A DNA stretch of 64,000 bases from GCA-003244245 sp032230565 (GTDB lineage: Bacteria; Actinomycetota; Actinomycetes; Mycobacteriales; Pseudonocardiaceae), in assembly GCA_032230565.1 (NCBI GenBank), contig JAVXWL010000123.1:1-64000 (forward strand). Reading direction: 5' to 3'. This document shows positions 17,388 through 26,130 of the stretch, one piece after another. A program made the translations under genes and the position numbers. Under the pieces are notes generated by a model that saw only the letters and a list, made by a program, of their open reading frames with translations, made no database searches and was not told the DNA's origin. Within the stretch, counting starts at the first letter, position 1; each line of letters starts with the position of its first letter.

Positions 17388-17714
17388 GTGCCCGTGCCCG
17401 AAAGCAAGCTCGAGATCCAGATGCTGCACGACCGCGTGATGGTGCGCCTGGTCGGTGACGAAGGCGAGCGTCGCAGCAGTGGCGGAATCCTCATCCCGGC
17501 AACGGCCCAGGTAGCCAAGCGGTTGTCCTGGGGTGAGGTGTACGGGGTCGGCAACCACGTCCGCACCGTGCAGGTCGGTGACCGGGTGCTGTTCAATCCG
17601 GAGGACCAGTACGAGGTTGAGGTGCAGGGCTGCGCATACCTGGTGATGCGGGAGCGGGACCTGCAGGCGGTGGCTACCGAGCGCGCCGAGCACGGACCAG
17701 GCCTGTATTTGTGA
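17388..17714 (+). CDS. GroES-like (Cpn10) paralogue
   Basis: This 108-residue protein follows the Cpn10 fold: MLHDRVMVRLVGDEGERRSSGGILIPATA, then a core ending in VLFNPEDQYEVEVQGCAYLVMRERDLQAV. It diverges from housekeeping GroES: the mobile-loop region is shorter, the roof hairpin is changed, and there is an extra C-terminal tail. No groEL is adjacent. It is therefore a stand-alone paralogue; whether it caps a chaperonin is unknown. The stop overlaps the start of the VanW gene by 4 bases, so the two are translationally coupled. Confidence 0.85.
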   Translation: MPVPESKLEIQMLHDRVMVRLVGDEGERRSSGGILIPATAQVAKRLSWGEVYGVGNHVRTVQVGDRVLFNPEDQYEVEVQGCAYLVMRERDLQAVATERAEHGPGLYL

Positions 17715-19510
17715 GGTCACCCGAGAAGCCGGCGCAGCCCGAGCCATGGCCGTTGTTCGACAACCCAGCCCGAACCGCCCCCGGCAGCACCACCGAGATC
17801 CCCCGGATACTGGCAACACCGCTTCATCAGTCCGACCAGAACCGGGCAGTGCGCCGCACCGGGATCTTCGTAGCCGCCGCGCTCGGGCTGCTGGCGCTTG
17901 CCTATTTCATCGACCTCGCGATGTCCTCCGGCAAGGTTCCCCGCGGCGTCACCGTCGCGGGTGTATCCGTCGGTGGGATTACCCGGGTGGCGGCCGAGCA
18001 GCGGCTGCGGGAACAGGTCGAGCCACGGCTGAGCCATCCGATCACGCTGGAGGCCGGTGACGTCAATGCCACTCTCAACCCTGCGCGGGCCGGTCTCACC
18101 CTGGACTGGCCCGCCACTGTCGACCAGGCGGGCAAGCAGCCACTGAACCCGTGGACCCGGCTGAGCTCGTTGTGGCGGACCCGGGAGATTAGCGTGGTCA
18201 CCGCTACGGATCGAGCCGCGCTTACTGCAGCCCTGCAAGGGCTGCTCAGCACAACCGACCGGGAACCGATTGAGGGCACCATCCACTTCGTCGGCACGCG
18301 GCCGGTCGCGGTCGAACCACGGGCGGGCCAGCACCTCGACGTCGCCGCCACCACCGACCTCATACTCGCGCGCGGCATCCACGGTGGCACCGTGCGTGTG
18401 CCGATGACCACGCAGCCGGTCCGCACTACTGCCGACGGGATCCGGGCGGCCCTGCAGAACATTGTCGAGCCCGCTGTGTCAGCCCCGGTGAAGGTCACCG
18501 GTGACGGCCAGGAGGCCATGCTCATGCCGGACGTGATCGCGGCAGCGCTGCGGTTCGCGCCGGACAGCCGGGGTGGCTTGACCACCACCATCGACAACCC
18601 CACGGTCATCGCCGCGCTGAACCCCCAGCTCGTCGCCACGCAGAAACCAGGTAAGAACGCCGAGATCCTGATCCAGGGCACCGCGCCGGTGGTACTGCCC
18701 TCGGTCGACGGCCGCGGCATTGACTGGGCCGCCAGCCTGCTGCCGCTGCTCGACGTGCTGCACAACTCCGGACCGCAACGCACCCTGGCGGCCAGCTACG
18801 TCACGCTGCCACCAACACTGAGCACCGCGCAGGCCACTGCGCTCGGAATCACCACCCAGATCGCCACGTTCACCACCGGCGGATTCGCCACCGACTCCGG
18901 TATCAATATCCGCCGGGTCGCAGAACAGGTCAACGGTGCGATCCTGCGGCCGGGCGAGACCTTCAGCCTCAACGGGTACACCGGCCCACGTGACGCCACC
19001 ACCGGCTACGTCGACGCCGGCATCATCGACCACGGTCGGCCCAGCCGGGGCATCGGCGGCGGCATCTCCCAATTCGCCACCACGCTGTACAACGCCACGT
19101 ACTTCGCGGGTCTGACCGACGTCGAGCACAAGGAGCACAGTTACTACATCAGCCGCTACCCCATGGCTCGGGAGGCGACCGTGTTCGAAGGCGCCATCGA
19201 CGTCAAGTTCCGTGACGACTCACCCACCGGCATCCTCATCCAGACCGTGTGGACACCGACCTCGGTCACGGTGACGCTCTGGGGCACCAAACACGTCGAC
19301 GTCGAGTCGATCACCGGGCCGCGCACCGACTTCATCGACCAGAAATCCGAGACCGTCACCGGCCAACCGTGCACTCCCACCCAAGGCGAGCGCGGCTTCA
19401 CCGTCACCGACACGCGCGTGATGCGCGACGCCAAAACCCACGCCGAAATCACCCGCCACACCCGCAAGGTGGTCTACGACCCAGAACCCCAGGTCATCTG
19501 CGCACCGTGA
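17711..19510 (+). CDS. VanW-family membrane-anchored protein with peptidoglycan-binding domains
   Basis: This 599-residue protein has a cytosolic tail of about 50 residues, one membrane span (about 51-70, GIFVAAALGLLALAYFIDLA) and a large extracytoplasmic part. After the span comes VPRGVTVAGVSVGGITRVAAEQRL and two YoaR-like/PG_binding_4 repeats. The VanW domain follows (about 395-520), with GETFSLNGYTGPRDATTGY and GGGISQFATTLYNATYFAGL. VanW is found in glycopeptide-resistance clusters, but members like this are common in actinobacteria without resistance. It probably acts on the cell wall. GTG 17711 overlaps the GroES-like stop. A family A palindrome follows the stop. Confidence 0.88.
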   Translation: MRSPEKPAQPEPWPLFDNPARTAPGSTTEIPRILATPLHQSDQNRAVRRTGIFVAAALGLLALAYFIDLAMSSGKVPRGVTVAGVSVGGITRVAAEQRLREQVEPRLSHPITLEAGDVNATLNPARAGLTLDWPATVDQAGKQPLNPWTRLSSLWRTREISVVTATDRAALTAALQGLLSTTDREPIEGTIHFVGTRPVAVEPRAGQHLDVAATTDLILARGIHGGTVRVPMTTQPVRTTADGIRAALQNIVEPAVSAPVKVTGDGQEAMLMPDVIAAALRFAPDSRGGLTTTIDNPTVIAALNPQLVATQKPGKNAEILIQGTAPVVLPSVDGRGIDWAASLLPLLDVLHNSGPQRTLAASYVTLPPTLSTAQATALGITTQIATFTTGGFATDSGINIRRVAEQVNGAILRPGETFSLNGYTGPRDATTGYVDAGIIDHGRPSRGIGGGISQFATTLYNATYFAGLTDVEHKEHSYYISRYPMAREATVFEGAIDVKFRDDSPTGILIQTVWTPTSVTVTLWGTKHVDVESITGPRTDFIDQKSETVTGQPCTPTQGERGFTVTDTRVMRDAKTHAEITRHTRKVVYDPEPQVICAP

Positions 19511-19518
19511 CCTACCGA

Positions 19519-19584
19519 CCGCATTCAGCGGGCTTAGCGGGGTTATTGACACCTCGTTTACCCCGCTGAGCCCGCTGAATGCGG
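19519..19584. terminator. Palindromic repeat family A, copy 3, between convergent genes
   Basis: Arms 19519-19543 and 19560-19584 pair over 25 positions with one mismatch, around a 16-base loop. It exactly fills the gap between the stops of the VanW gene (plus) and the acyl-CoA dehydrogenase gene (minus), so it is placed to stop transcription from both sides. Confidence 0.85.
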
Positions 19585-21420
19585 TTAAAAGGCTTCTTCG
19601 GGGACGTCCATGAGACTGTTGTCGGTGGATTCGACGATGGCGCGGCGGGACGTCAGTTCGGGGAGGATGTTGCGGGCGAAGAACGCCGCCGCGGCGATTT
19701 TGCCCTGGTAGAACGCCTCATCTCGGCCGGTCACCTCGCCGGCCAGCACGGTCAGCGCCACCTCGGCCTGACGCAACAGCAACCAGCCGATCAGCACGTC
19801 GCCGGTGCTCATCAACAGGCGCACGGTCTGCTGGGCGACCTTGTAGGTGTTGCGCGGATCCTGCTGCGCCGACATCACAAAACCGATCATGGCGCCGAGC
19901 ATCGCCTGCAGATCAGCCAGCGCGGTGGCCAGCAACGCCCGTTCCTCCTTGAGCCGGCCGTTGCCACTGCCGGCGTCCAGGAACGTTTGAATCTCCTTAC
20001 TCAGATGCCCAATCGCTTGACCACCGTCGCGGACGATCTTGCGGAAGAAGAAGTCCTGGGACTGGATGGCCGTGGTGCCCTCGTACAGACTGTCGATCTT
20101 GGCGTCCCGAATGTACTGCTCAATGGGATAGTCCTGCAGGAAGCCCGACCCACCGAGGGTCTGCAGGGACAGGGTGAGCATTTCATAAGCCCGCTCTGAA
20201 CCCACGCCTTTGACTATGGGTAGCAGCAGATCATTCACCCGCGCGGCCATCCCAGCGTCGTCGCCACCGGTCTCGACGGTGTCCTGATAACTCGCGGTGT
20301 AGAGGTACAGCGCACGCAGGCCCTCGGTGTACGCCTTCTGCAGCATCAGCATCCGGCGCACATCGGGATGGTGGGTGATCGTCACTCGCGGGGCGGCCTT
20401 GTCGCGCATCTGCGTGATGTCGGCGCCCTGCACCCGCTGCTTGGCGTACTCCAGCGCGTTGAGGTAACCGCTGGACAGCGTCGCGATCGCCTTGGTGCCG
20501 ACCATCATCCGGGCGTACTCGATCACCTGGAACATCTGCGCGATGCCGTTGTGCACATCGCCGAGCAGCCAGCCGACCGCCGGGATTCCGTGCGCGCCGA
20601 AGGTGAGCTCACAGGTTGTGGAGACTTTGAGGCCCATCTTGTGCTCGACGCCGGTGACGAACACGCCGTTGCGGGCACCGAGCGCACCGGTGTCGGTGTC
20701 GAAGTGATACTTCGGCACCAGGAACAGCGACAGGCCCTTGGTTCCCGGCGCCGGGGTGATGCCGGGCCCTTCCGGCCTCGCCAACACCATGTGCATGATG
20801 TTGTCGCTGAGATCGTGCTCGGCCGAGGTGATGAAGCGCTTGACACCCTCGAGGTGCCACGAGCCGTCGGGCTGCTGGATCGCTTTGGTCCGCCCGGCGC
20901 CGACGTCCGAGCCGGCGTCAGCCTCGGTGAGCACCATGGTCGAGCACCAGCCCTTGTCGATCATGAATTGGGCCCAGCGCTGCTGCTCGGCGGTGCCGTT
21001 GCTGTGTATTACGTAGGCCATGCTGGGACCGCTCATGTAGATGAACACCGCTGGGTTGGCGCCCAGCATCAGCTCCGACGCGGCCCAGCGCAGCGTGGGC
21101 GGCGCCCCGAAGCCGCCTAACTCAGTGGGCAGATCCAGCCGGTACCACTCGCCGTCCCACAGCGCCTGGTATGACTTTTTGAACGCAGCAGGGAGCTCGA
21201 CAGTGTGCGTCTCGGGGTCGAAAGTCGGGGGATGCCGGTCGGACTCGGCGAAGGACTCCGCCAGCGGCCCACGGGCCAGCCGGTCGAGCTCGGCAAGGAT
21301 GTCGTGCGCGGTGTCGCGATCCATCTCAGCGTACGGACCGACACCCATCCGTTCTTGCACCCGGAGCACCTCGAACAGGTTGAACTCCAGATCGCGGAGG
21401 TTGGTCTTGTAGTGACTCAT
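19585..21420 (-). CDS. Acyl-CoA dehydrogenase, large FadE5 type
   Basis: This 611-residue flavoprotein starts fatty acyl-CoA beta-oxidation by forming the 2-enoyl-CoA. Family features are the FAD-binding region CSTMVLTEADAGSDVGAGRT (about 160-180), the GVKRFITSAEH strand, the C-terminal helical domain with LQTLGGSGFLQDYPIEQYIRDAKI, and the base glutamate in YEGTTAIQSQD. An additional C-terminal four-helix part makes it longer than ordinary ACADs (about 380-400) and equal in length to mycobacterial FadE5. Two repeated operator-like boxes precede it, at 21452 and 21476. Confidence 0.93.
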   Translation of the reverse strand: MSHYKTNLRDLEFNLFEVLRVQERMGVGPYAEMDRDTAHDILAELDRLARGPLAESFAESDRHPPTFDPETHTVELPAAFKKSYQALWDGEWYRLDLPTELGGFGAPPTLRWAASELMLGANPAVFIYMSGPSMAYVIHSNGTAEQQRWAQFMIDKGWCSTMVLTEADAGSDVGAGRTKAIQQPDGSWHLEGVKRFITSAEHDLSDNIMHMVLARPEGPGITPAPGTKGLSLFLVPKYHFDTDTGALGARNGVFVTGVEHKMGLKVSTTCELTFGAHGIPAVGWLLGDVHNGIAQMFQVIEYARMMVGTKAIATLSSGYLNALEYAKQRVQGADITQMRDKAAPRVTITHHPDVRRMLMLQKAYTEGLRALYLYTASYQDTVETGGDDAGMAARVNDLLLPIVKGVGSERAYEMLTLSLQTLGGSGFLQDYPIEQYIRDAKIDSLYEGTTAIQSQDFFFRKIVRDGGQAIGHLSKEIQTFLDAGSGNGRLKEERALLATALADLQAMLGAMIGFVMSAQQDPRNTYKVAQQTVRLLMSTGDVLIGWLLLRQAEVALTVLAGEVTGRDEAFYQGKIAAAAFFARNILPELTSRRAIVESTDNSLMDVPEEAF

Positions 21421-21451
21421 GTCTTCGCTCCGACGCGGTCGAGACCGGCTC

Positions 21452-21492
21452 TACTAACCGGTAACCCCAGCTTATTACTGGCCGGTAACCCC
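21452..21492. promoter_or_regulatory. Two tandem operator-like boxes upstream of the acyl-CoA dehydrogenase gene
   Basis: The 17-mer TACTRRCCGGTAACCCC occurs twice, 21452-21468 and 21476-21492, 24 bases apart. The second copy includes a near-perfect palindrome TTACTGGCCGGTAA (21475-21488). Such dyads are typical of TetR-type lipid-metabolism regulators. They lie 32-72 bases before the acyl-CoA dehydrogenase start. No regulator gene is beside them. Confidence 0.65.
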
Positions 21493-21583
21493 GGCAAGTC
21501 CGGCACAGCGCGAGCTGAGTCACTGCGCCCCCGCGATCAAGAAGTGAGCTCAGCTTCGGCGGGATGATGTCGACTAGATGGCG

Positions 21584-21596
21584 GTTCCCGGGGAAC
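21584..21596. promoter_or_regulatory. Perfect 13-bp palindrome upstream of hsp20
   Basis: GTTCCCGGGGAAC reads the same on both strands around a central base. It ends 35 bases before the hsp20 start codon. It could be a repressor site; it does not match the HspR box that I know. Confidence 0.4.
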
Positions 21597-21631
21597 ACCT
21601 CAGTGTTATTCGACACGAGAGGAGAACCGTG

Positions 21632-22162
21632 ATGACACTGCCAGTGCGCCGTAACCGCTACCCCAACCGCCGGTGGGATGCTTTGGCCGGGATTCCCGGG
21701 TTCGACGACTTGTTCGACCAGATGAGCCGGATGTTGACCACCGCGTTCCCCGATGTAGCCAGGATCAGCGTCAACGCGTGGTCGCCGCCGGTGGACATTC
21801 AGGAGACCGATGACGACTTCCTGGTCGAGGCGGACCTGCCCGGCGTGCGTCCCGACGACGTCACCATCGATTTGCAGGGCAAGGACCTGCGCATCGGTGG
21901 GGAGTACGGCGGGGCGGAGCAGGGCGAAGACGATCAGCGACGGGTACGTCGGACGGGCCGCTTCGACTACCGGTTGACGCTGCCCGGTGAGGTCAACAGC
22001 GAGAGCTGCACCGCCGATCTAGAACACGGCGTCCTGCGGTTGCGGCTGCCCAAGGCTTCATCCGGCGTCCGCCAGCGCATCCCGGTGCAAACCCGCCGAA
22101 CCCCTGAATCCGACACCAGCAAGGCCCCAGACACCGCCGAATCCACCCCCGGCAAGAACTAG
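21632..22162 (+). CDS. Hsp20 / alpha-crystallin small heat-shock protein
   Basis: This 176-residue cytosolic holdase has the alpha-crystallin domain from about residue 55 (WSPPVDIQETDDDFLVEADL) to about 145, with PGVRPDDVTIDLQGKDLRIGGE and the conserved GVLRLRLPK strand. The tail holds IPV, the I-x-I/V-type motif used for oligomer assembly. GAGAGGAGA before the ATG at 21632 supports the start. It is probably induced by stress. Confidence 0.94.
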   Translation: MTLPVRRNRYPNRRWDALAGIPGFDDLFDQMSRMLTTAFPDVARISVNAWSPPVDIQETDDDFLVEADLPGVRPDDVTIDLQGKDLRIGGEYGGAEQGEDDQRRVRRTGRFDYRLTLPGEVNSESCTADLEHGVLRLRLPKASSGVRQRIPVQTRRTPESDTSKAPDTAESTPGKN

Positions 22163-22213
22163 CACGGCAGATCGCCATTTCGGATTCATTTAGCGGCCAC
22201 AGCACGGTCCAGG

Positions 22214-22933
22214 ATGGCGGTTCGGCTCCGAATAGCGGTCGGTTCCACAGCTATCCTCGGCTTGGTGGGTCGTGATTCGAGTGGGTACCGACCGCTGCTG
22301 GGTGAGCGGGTGCGGGGTCCCGCAGTGCTCGTCATCGCGTTGGCGATCATCGTGATTGTCGTTTTCGGGATGCGATATGCCGATCAGGACATGCCTGGGC
22401 ACCTCGACCGCAGCCTCGATGCGTTGATCAGACACGCCCTGCACCGGGAGCAGCCCATCACCGCAGCGCTGGTCGGCCTCGGGAACCCCGGCCAAGCCAC
22501 CGTCCTCGTCGCCGCCGTCGCCGGCGCTGCTGCCATCGCCCGGCGGTGGGCCGGCGTGCTGCTCACCATCGTCGGCACCGTGACCGCCGTCGCCATCACC
22601 GATCTGATCCTCAAGCCGCTCATCGGGCGGCTGAGCTATGGGCACCTGTCTTTCCCCAGCGGTCACACCACGGTAGTGGCCGCGGTGGCCTTCGCCACCG
22701 CGATCCTGATCGCCGGAGCGCGGTGGCCACGCAGCATGATCCTGCGCCTGGTCGTCGGCCTCGCCGCGGTCGCTGTGGCTGTCTGTGTCGCGATCTCTCT
22801 TGTCGCCCTGCGTGTTCATTACGCCACTGATACTGTCGCCGGCTACTGCGTCGCTCTCGCTACCGTGCTGGCGGTGGCATTTTGCCTCGATTTCTTCGGT
22901 CCTCGATTCCGCCGCTCACCGCTGCAGCAATAG
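22214..22933 (+). CDS. PAP2-family membrane phosphatase
   Basis: About 239 residues, with five or six membrane spans. The three phosphatase motifs are present: KPLIGRL (for K-x6-RP, here ending RL), SFPSGHTT and SLVALRVHYATDT. It probably dephosphorylates a lipid phosphate such as undecaprenyl pyrophosphate or phosphatidate on the outer face. The first ten codons (22214-22243) come from a short repeat also seen near 51840, so the natural start may be GTG 22265. The second residue of the RP pair in motif 1 is Leu, a small deviation. It converges with the beta-helix gene. Confidence 0.85.
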   Translation: MAVRLRIAVGSTAILGLVGRDSSGYRPLLGERVRGPAVLVIALAIIVIVVFGMRYADQDMPGHLDRSLDALIRHALHREQPITAALVGLGNPGQATVLVAAVAGAAAIARRWAGVLLTIVGTVTAVAITDLILKPLIGRLSYGHLSFPSGHTTVVAAVAFATAILIAGARWPRSMILRLVVGLAAVAVAVCVAISLVALRVHYATDTVAGYCVALATVLAVAFCLDFFGPRFRRSPLQQ

Positions 22934-22934
22934 G

Positions 22935-23987
22935 TCAGAAGGGACTGTTGAAACCCGGGCGGGAAGAGTCGTCTATCTCCACGGCCGAGACATCGCCTCG
23001 CGTGGTGTTATCTCGCACTGTGCAGTGGGTGGAGCCGTTGGTTATCAGTACCGCACGTTTGAGGTTCGGACCGAGCAGGTGGTTCTTGCGCACGTCGGCG
23101 TTGGGCCAGCGGCGCAAATCCACCGCCTGATCACCGTCGGTGACGCAGTCGTTGCCGATGAAAGTGATCGATGGCGCGCCGGCGGGGGCCTCGCTGTTGC
23201 CGCTCTCATCGCCGGTGGCGACCAGACAGTTCTCCGCGACGTTCTGGCAGGCATTGCCCACGATTTCAACGTCGAATGTGGCTGAATGCCCGGTGTCGAA
23301 CGTTTGGAAGCAGTCCGGGTGTGGAGTACCCGGCGAGCCGCTGACGGTGAGGTTCTCGATTGAATTACTGATGATCCGGTGCCCATTGCCGAAAAAGCGC
23401 ACGCCATCAGCGTCGCCGTCGCCGCCAGCAACCGTTGCGCTCACCCGATTCTCGCGCACGGTGATCCGCTGCCCGCTGATGGAGATGCCGGTCATGGCGG
23501 CGTGCAGCACGGTGTTGGTCTCGATGATCGAGTCGGTGCAGTTAGCGCAGATTATGCCGCCCCGCTGGGTGTCATGAACCGTGTTCTTCTGCGCAAGAAT
23601 CCCCGTCCCGGCGAGCAGCAACTCGCCACCGCCGACGACCGTGAAACCCTGGATGATGACATGATCGGCAAGAACATGGAGTTGATGGACGGTGATGTGC
23701 CCGTCAGAGACGAGATTGATCGGGTCTTTGACCGTTCCGGACCTGGTCAGCGTCAGATCCACGTTAGCGAGGTCACTACCGAAGAAACACAACATATCGC
23801 CGGGCGCCGCGGTGTTGAGCGCCGACCGTGCCTCATCGATGTTGTTGATCGTGTGGGTACACGGCTCACCAGCGGAGGCAACTCTGGCGGTGAGCAATCC
23901 CCCGGCGAGCAGTGCGGCAGCGCACACTGACATCGTGCGGGCAACCCGTGTCACCGGCACGTCCCGTTGTTCCACGCAGAGACACAC
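22935..23987 (-). CDS. Secreted right-handed parallel beta-helix repeat protein
   Basis: About 350 residues. A signal peptide is seen after the start (VARTMSVCAAALLAGGLLTARVASA, cleavage after ASA), so it is exported. The mature part has repeated N-rich coils (ITVRENRVSATVAGG, RIISNSIENLTVSG, VEIVGNACQNVAENC, ITFIGNDCVTDGDQ), the pattern of pectate-lyase-like helices. Paired cysteines occur in several turns (IICANCTD, DCFQTF, NACQNVAENC). No catalytic signature for a specific polysaccharide is recognisable. It is divergent from the hydantoinase genes by 90 bases. Confidence 0.82.
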   Translation of the reverse strand: MCLCVEQRDVPVTRVARTMSVCAAALLAGGLLTARVASAGEPCTHTINNIDEARSALNTAAPGDMLCFFGSDLANVDLTLTRSGTVKDPINLVSDGHITVHQLHVLADHVIIQGFTVVGGGELLLAGTGILAQKNTVHDTQRGGIICANCTDSIIETNTVLHAAMTGISISGQRITVRENRVSATVAGGDGDADGVRFFGNGHRIISNSIENLTVSGSPGTPHPDCFQTFDTGHSATFDVEIVGNACQNVAENCLVATGDESGNSEAPAGAPSITFIGNDCVTDGDQAVDLRRWPNADVRKNHLLGPNLKRAVLITNGSTHCTVRDNTTRGDVSAVEIDDSSRPGFNSPF

Positions 23988-24076
23988 ATCGCGACAAGGG
24001 TAACTCTCCGTACACGCCGTTTACCTGATGCGCCCAAAGACACGCGGCAACAATCAAACGGGAAGGTGACAGTTTT

Positions 24077-26035
24077 ATGGCTGACCCCGTGACGGCGTGT
24101 GCCGGAGTGGATGTGGGCGGCACGTTCACTGATGTCGTGGTGCACGCCTCCGGACATCGGCCCCGCGCGGTGAAAGTGCCGACCACCCCGGATGACCAGG
24201 CAGTGGGCGTACAGCGGGGCGTCAGGCAAGCGTGGCCCGGTTCGGCGTTGCGGCTGCTGCCGCATGGCACCACCACCGCTACCAACGCGGTCCTGCAACG
24301 CTCAGTCGCCCGGACGGTGCTGGTGACCACCGACGGGTTCGCCGATGTGTTGCGGATCGCCCGGCAGGACCGTCCCGCGCTCTACAACCTGTCCGTCACC
24401 CGCCCCGAACCGCTCGTGCCGCATGAGCTGGTAGTGACCGTTGTCGAGCGGACCGGCCCGGCCGGTGAAGTGGTCATCGCGCTGACCGATGCGGAAATCG
24501 ATCGGGTGGTGCGCGCTGTGCGGCGGCTGGAGCCGGAGTCCGTGGCGGTGAGCCTGCTGTTCTCCTACGCCCGCGACGAGCATGAGCGGCGGCTGTGCGA
24601 CGCACTGCGCCAGCTGAAGGTACCGATCACCCGATCCAGTGCGCTGCTGCCGGAGTTCCGCGAGTTCGAACGTGCCTCGACGTGCGTGCTCAACGCCGCG
24701 GTCGAGCCGGTGATGCGCCGTTACCTGTCCAACCTGACGGCCCGGCTGCCCGACCCGACGATCACCGTGATGACTTCCGGTGGCGGCACCGCCGGTGTCG
24801 ATTTCGTCGCATCTGCTCCGGTGCACACGTTGCTGTCGGGACCCGCCGCGGGCGTCGTCGCAGCGGGTGCCGTGGCGCGCCGCGCCGGTTTCAGCGATGC
24901 GCTCGCCTTCGACATGGGCGGCACATCCACCGACGTGTGCCTGATCAGGAACGGCCAACCCGAGGTCTCGACGTCCGCCGAGATTGCCGGATTGCCGTTT
25001 CGCACCCCGGCGGTCGGCATCCATACCGTAGGCGCGGGCGGCGGGTCGATCGCCTGGGTTGACACTGGTGGCGCGCTGCGAGTCGGTCCACGCTCGGCCG
25101 GCGCCGATCCCGGTCCGGCCTGCTATGGGCTGGGGGGCACCGAGCCCACGGTGACCGACGCGCACTGCGTACTCGGTCACCTTGACCCGGATCGCGAACT
25201 CGGCGGGGGCCTGCGCCTCGATATCAACGCTGCCGAGCGCGCCGTCACGACGCTGCCGGAGCGGGCCGGTGCGGCGGCCGGGATTCTCGCGGTGGTGCGG
25301 GCGACGATGAGTCGCGCGCTGCGCAAGGTCAGCACCGAGCGCGGCGTCGATCCGGCGGGGTTGGCGCTCGTCGCCTACGGCGGTGCCGGTCCGCTGCACG
25401 CGACCGCACTGGCCCGCGAGCTCGGCTGCCGTGCCGTGGTGGTGCCACCCGCACCGGGCGTGCTCAGCGCGCTGGGCCTGCTTCTCGCGCCGGCCCGTTA
25501 TGAGGCCTCCCTGACGGTGATGGCGGCGTCCGACGACGACCTCACCGACGCCTGGGTCGCGCTGGAGACGCAGGCTCGCGAGGAGCTGGAACGCCAGGGC
25601 GTGGCGGGTGACATCACCGTGACCCGGATCGCCGACGCACGCTACGCCGGCCAGTCCCACGAGCTGCGGGTCACCGTGGCCGATGACGCAGATGTGGCGC
25701 AGTTGCTGCACTGCGCGCACCGGGAGGCCTACGGCTACGCGATGCCGGACGAGCAGGTTGTGGTCGTCACGGTACGGGTGGTGGCGCGGGGGGAACCGAT
25801 CTTGTCGCAGCCGCCAAGCGACTGGGACCTGGGAGAACCGGCGCCGCAGCGGTCCCGGGATATCTTCGGCACGGGCGCCACCCAGGTGGTCTCTCGGGCG
25901 GGCCTGTCAGTCGGGGACGAGGTCAGCGGCCCAGCCTTGATCGAGCAGCCGGACACCACCACGTTGTTGGCTACCGGGGAGGTCGCCGTGGTCGACGAGG
26001 CCGGAAACCTCGTGGTGCAGCTGACCATCGACTGA
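24077..26035 (+). CDS. Hydantoinase/oxoprolinase subunit A
   Basis: This 652-residue ATP-dependent amidohydrolase subunit has the N-terminal ATPase motif GVDVGGTFTDVVV, the middle DMGGTSTDVCLI and VGAGGGSIAWVD motifs, and a C-terminal oligomerisation part with ADARYAGQSHELRV. With subunit B it opens a cyclic amide (N-methylhydantoin, 5-oxoproline or acetophenone-like carboxylation in related enzymes). The true substrate is unknown. Subunit B starts 95 bases downstream and an MFS transporter follows, which suggests uptake and breakdown of a cyclic compound. Confidence 0.93.
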   Translation: MADPVTACAGVDVGGTFTDVVVHASGHRPRAVKVPTTPDDQAVGVQRGVRQAWPGSALRLLPHGTTTATNAVLQRSVARTVLVTTDGFADVLRIARQDRPALYNLSVTRPEPLVPHELVVTVVERTGPAGEVVIALTDAEIDRVVRAVRRLEPESVAVSLLFSYARDEHERRLCDALRQLKVPITRSSALLPEFREFERASTCVLNAAVEPVMRRYLSNLTARLPDPTITVMTSGGGTAGVDFVASAPVHTLLSGPAAGVVAAGAVARRAGFSDALAFDMGGTSTDVCLIRNGQPEVSTSAEIAGLPFRTPAVGIHTVGAGGGSIAWVDTGGALRVGPRSAGADPGPACYGLGGTEPTVTDAHCVLGHLDPDRELGGGLRLDINAAERAVTTLPERAGAAAGILAVVRATMSRALRKVSTERGVDPAGLALVAYGGAGPLHATALARELGCRAVVVPPAPGVLSALGLLLAPARYEASLTVMAASDDDLTDAWVALETQAREELERQGVAGDITVTRIADARYAGQSHELRVTVADDADVAQLLHCAHREAYGYAMPDEQVVVVTVRVVARGEPILSQPPSDWDLGEPAPQRSRDIFGTGATQVVSRAGLSVGDEVSGPALIEQPDTTTLLATGEVAVVDEAGNLVVQLTID

Positions 26036-26130
26036 TCACCCAGCAGCGTGTGAAGCCGGCTTGCGCAGCGGCCATTGTGCGGACGTGGCACCCTGACTGC
26101 GCATGACGACGACCGCGGTAACCGGCGCGC

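Noticed and set aside
24302..25720. Open frame of 472 codons antisense to hydantoinase A
   Set aside because: It covers a gene with full family motifs; its residues look random and Arg/Gly-rich.
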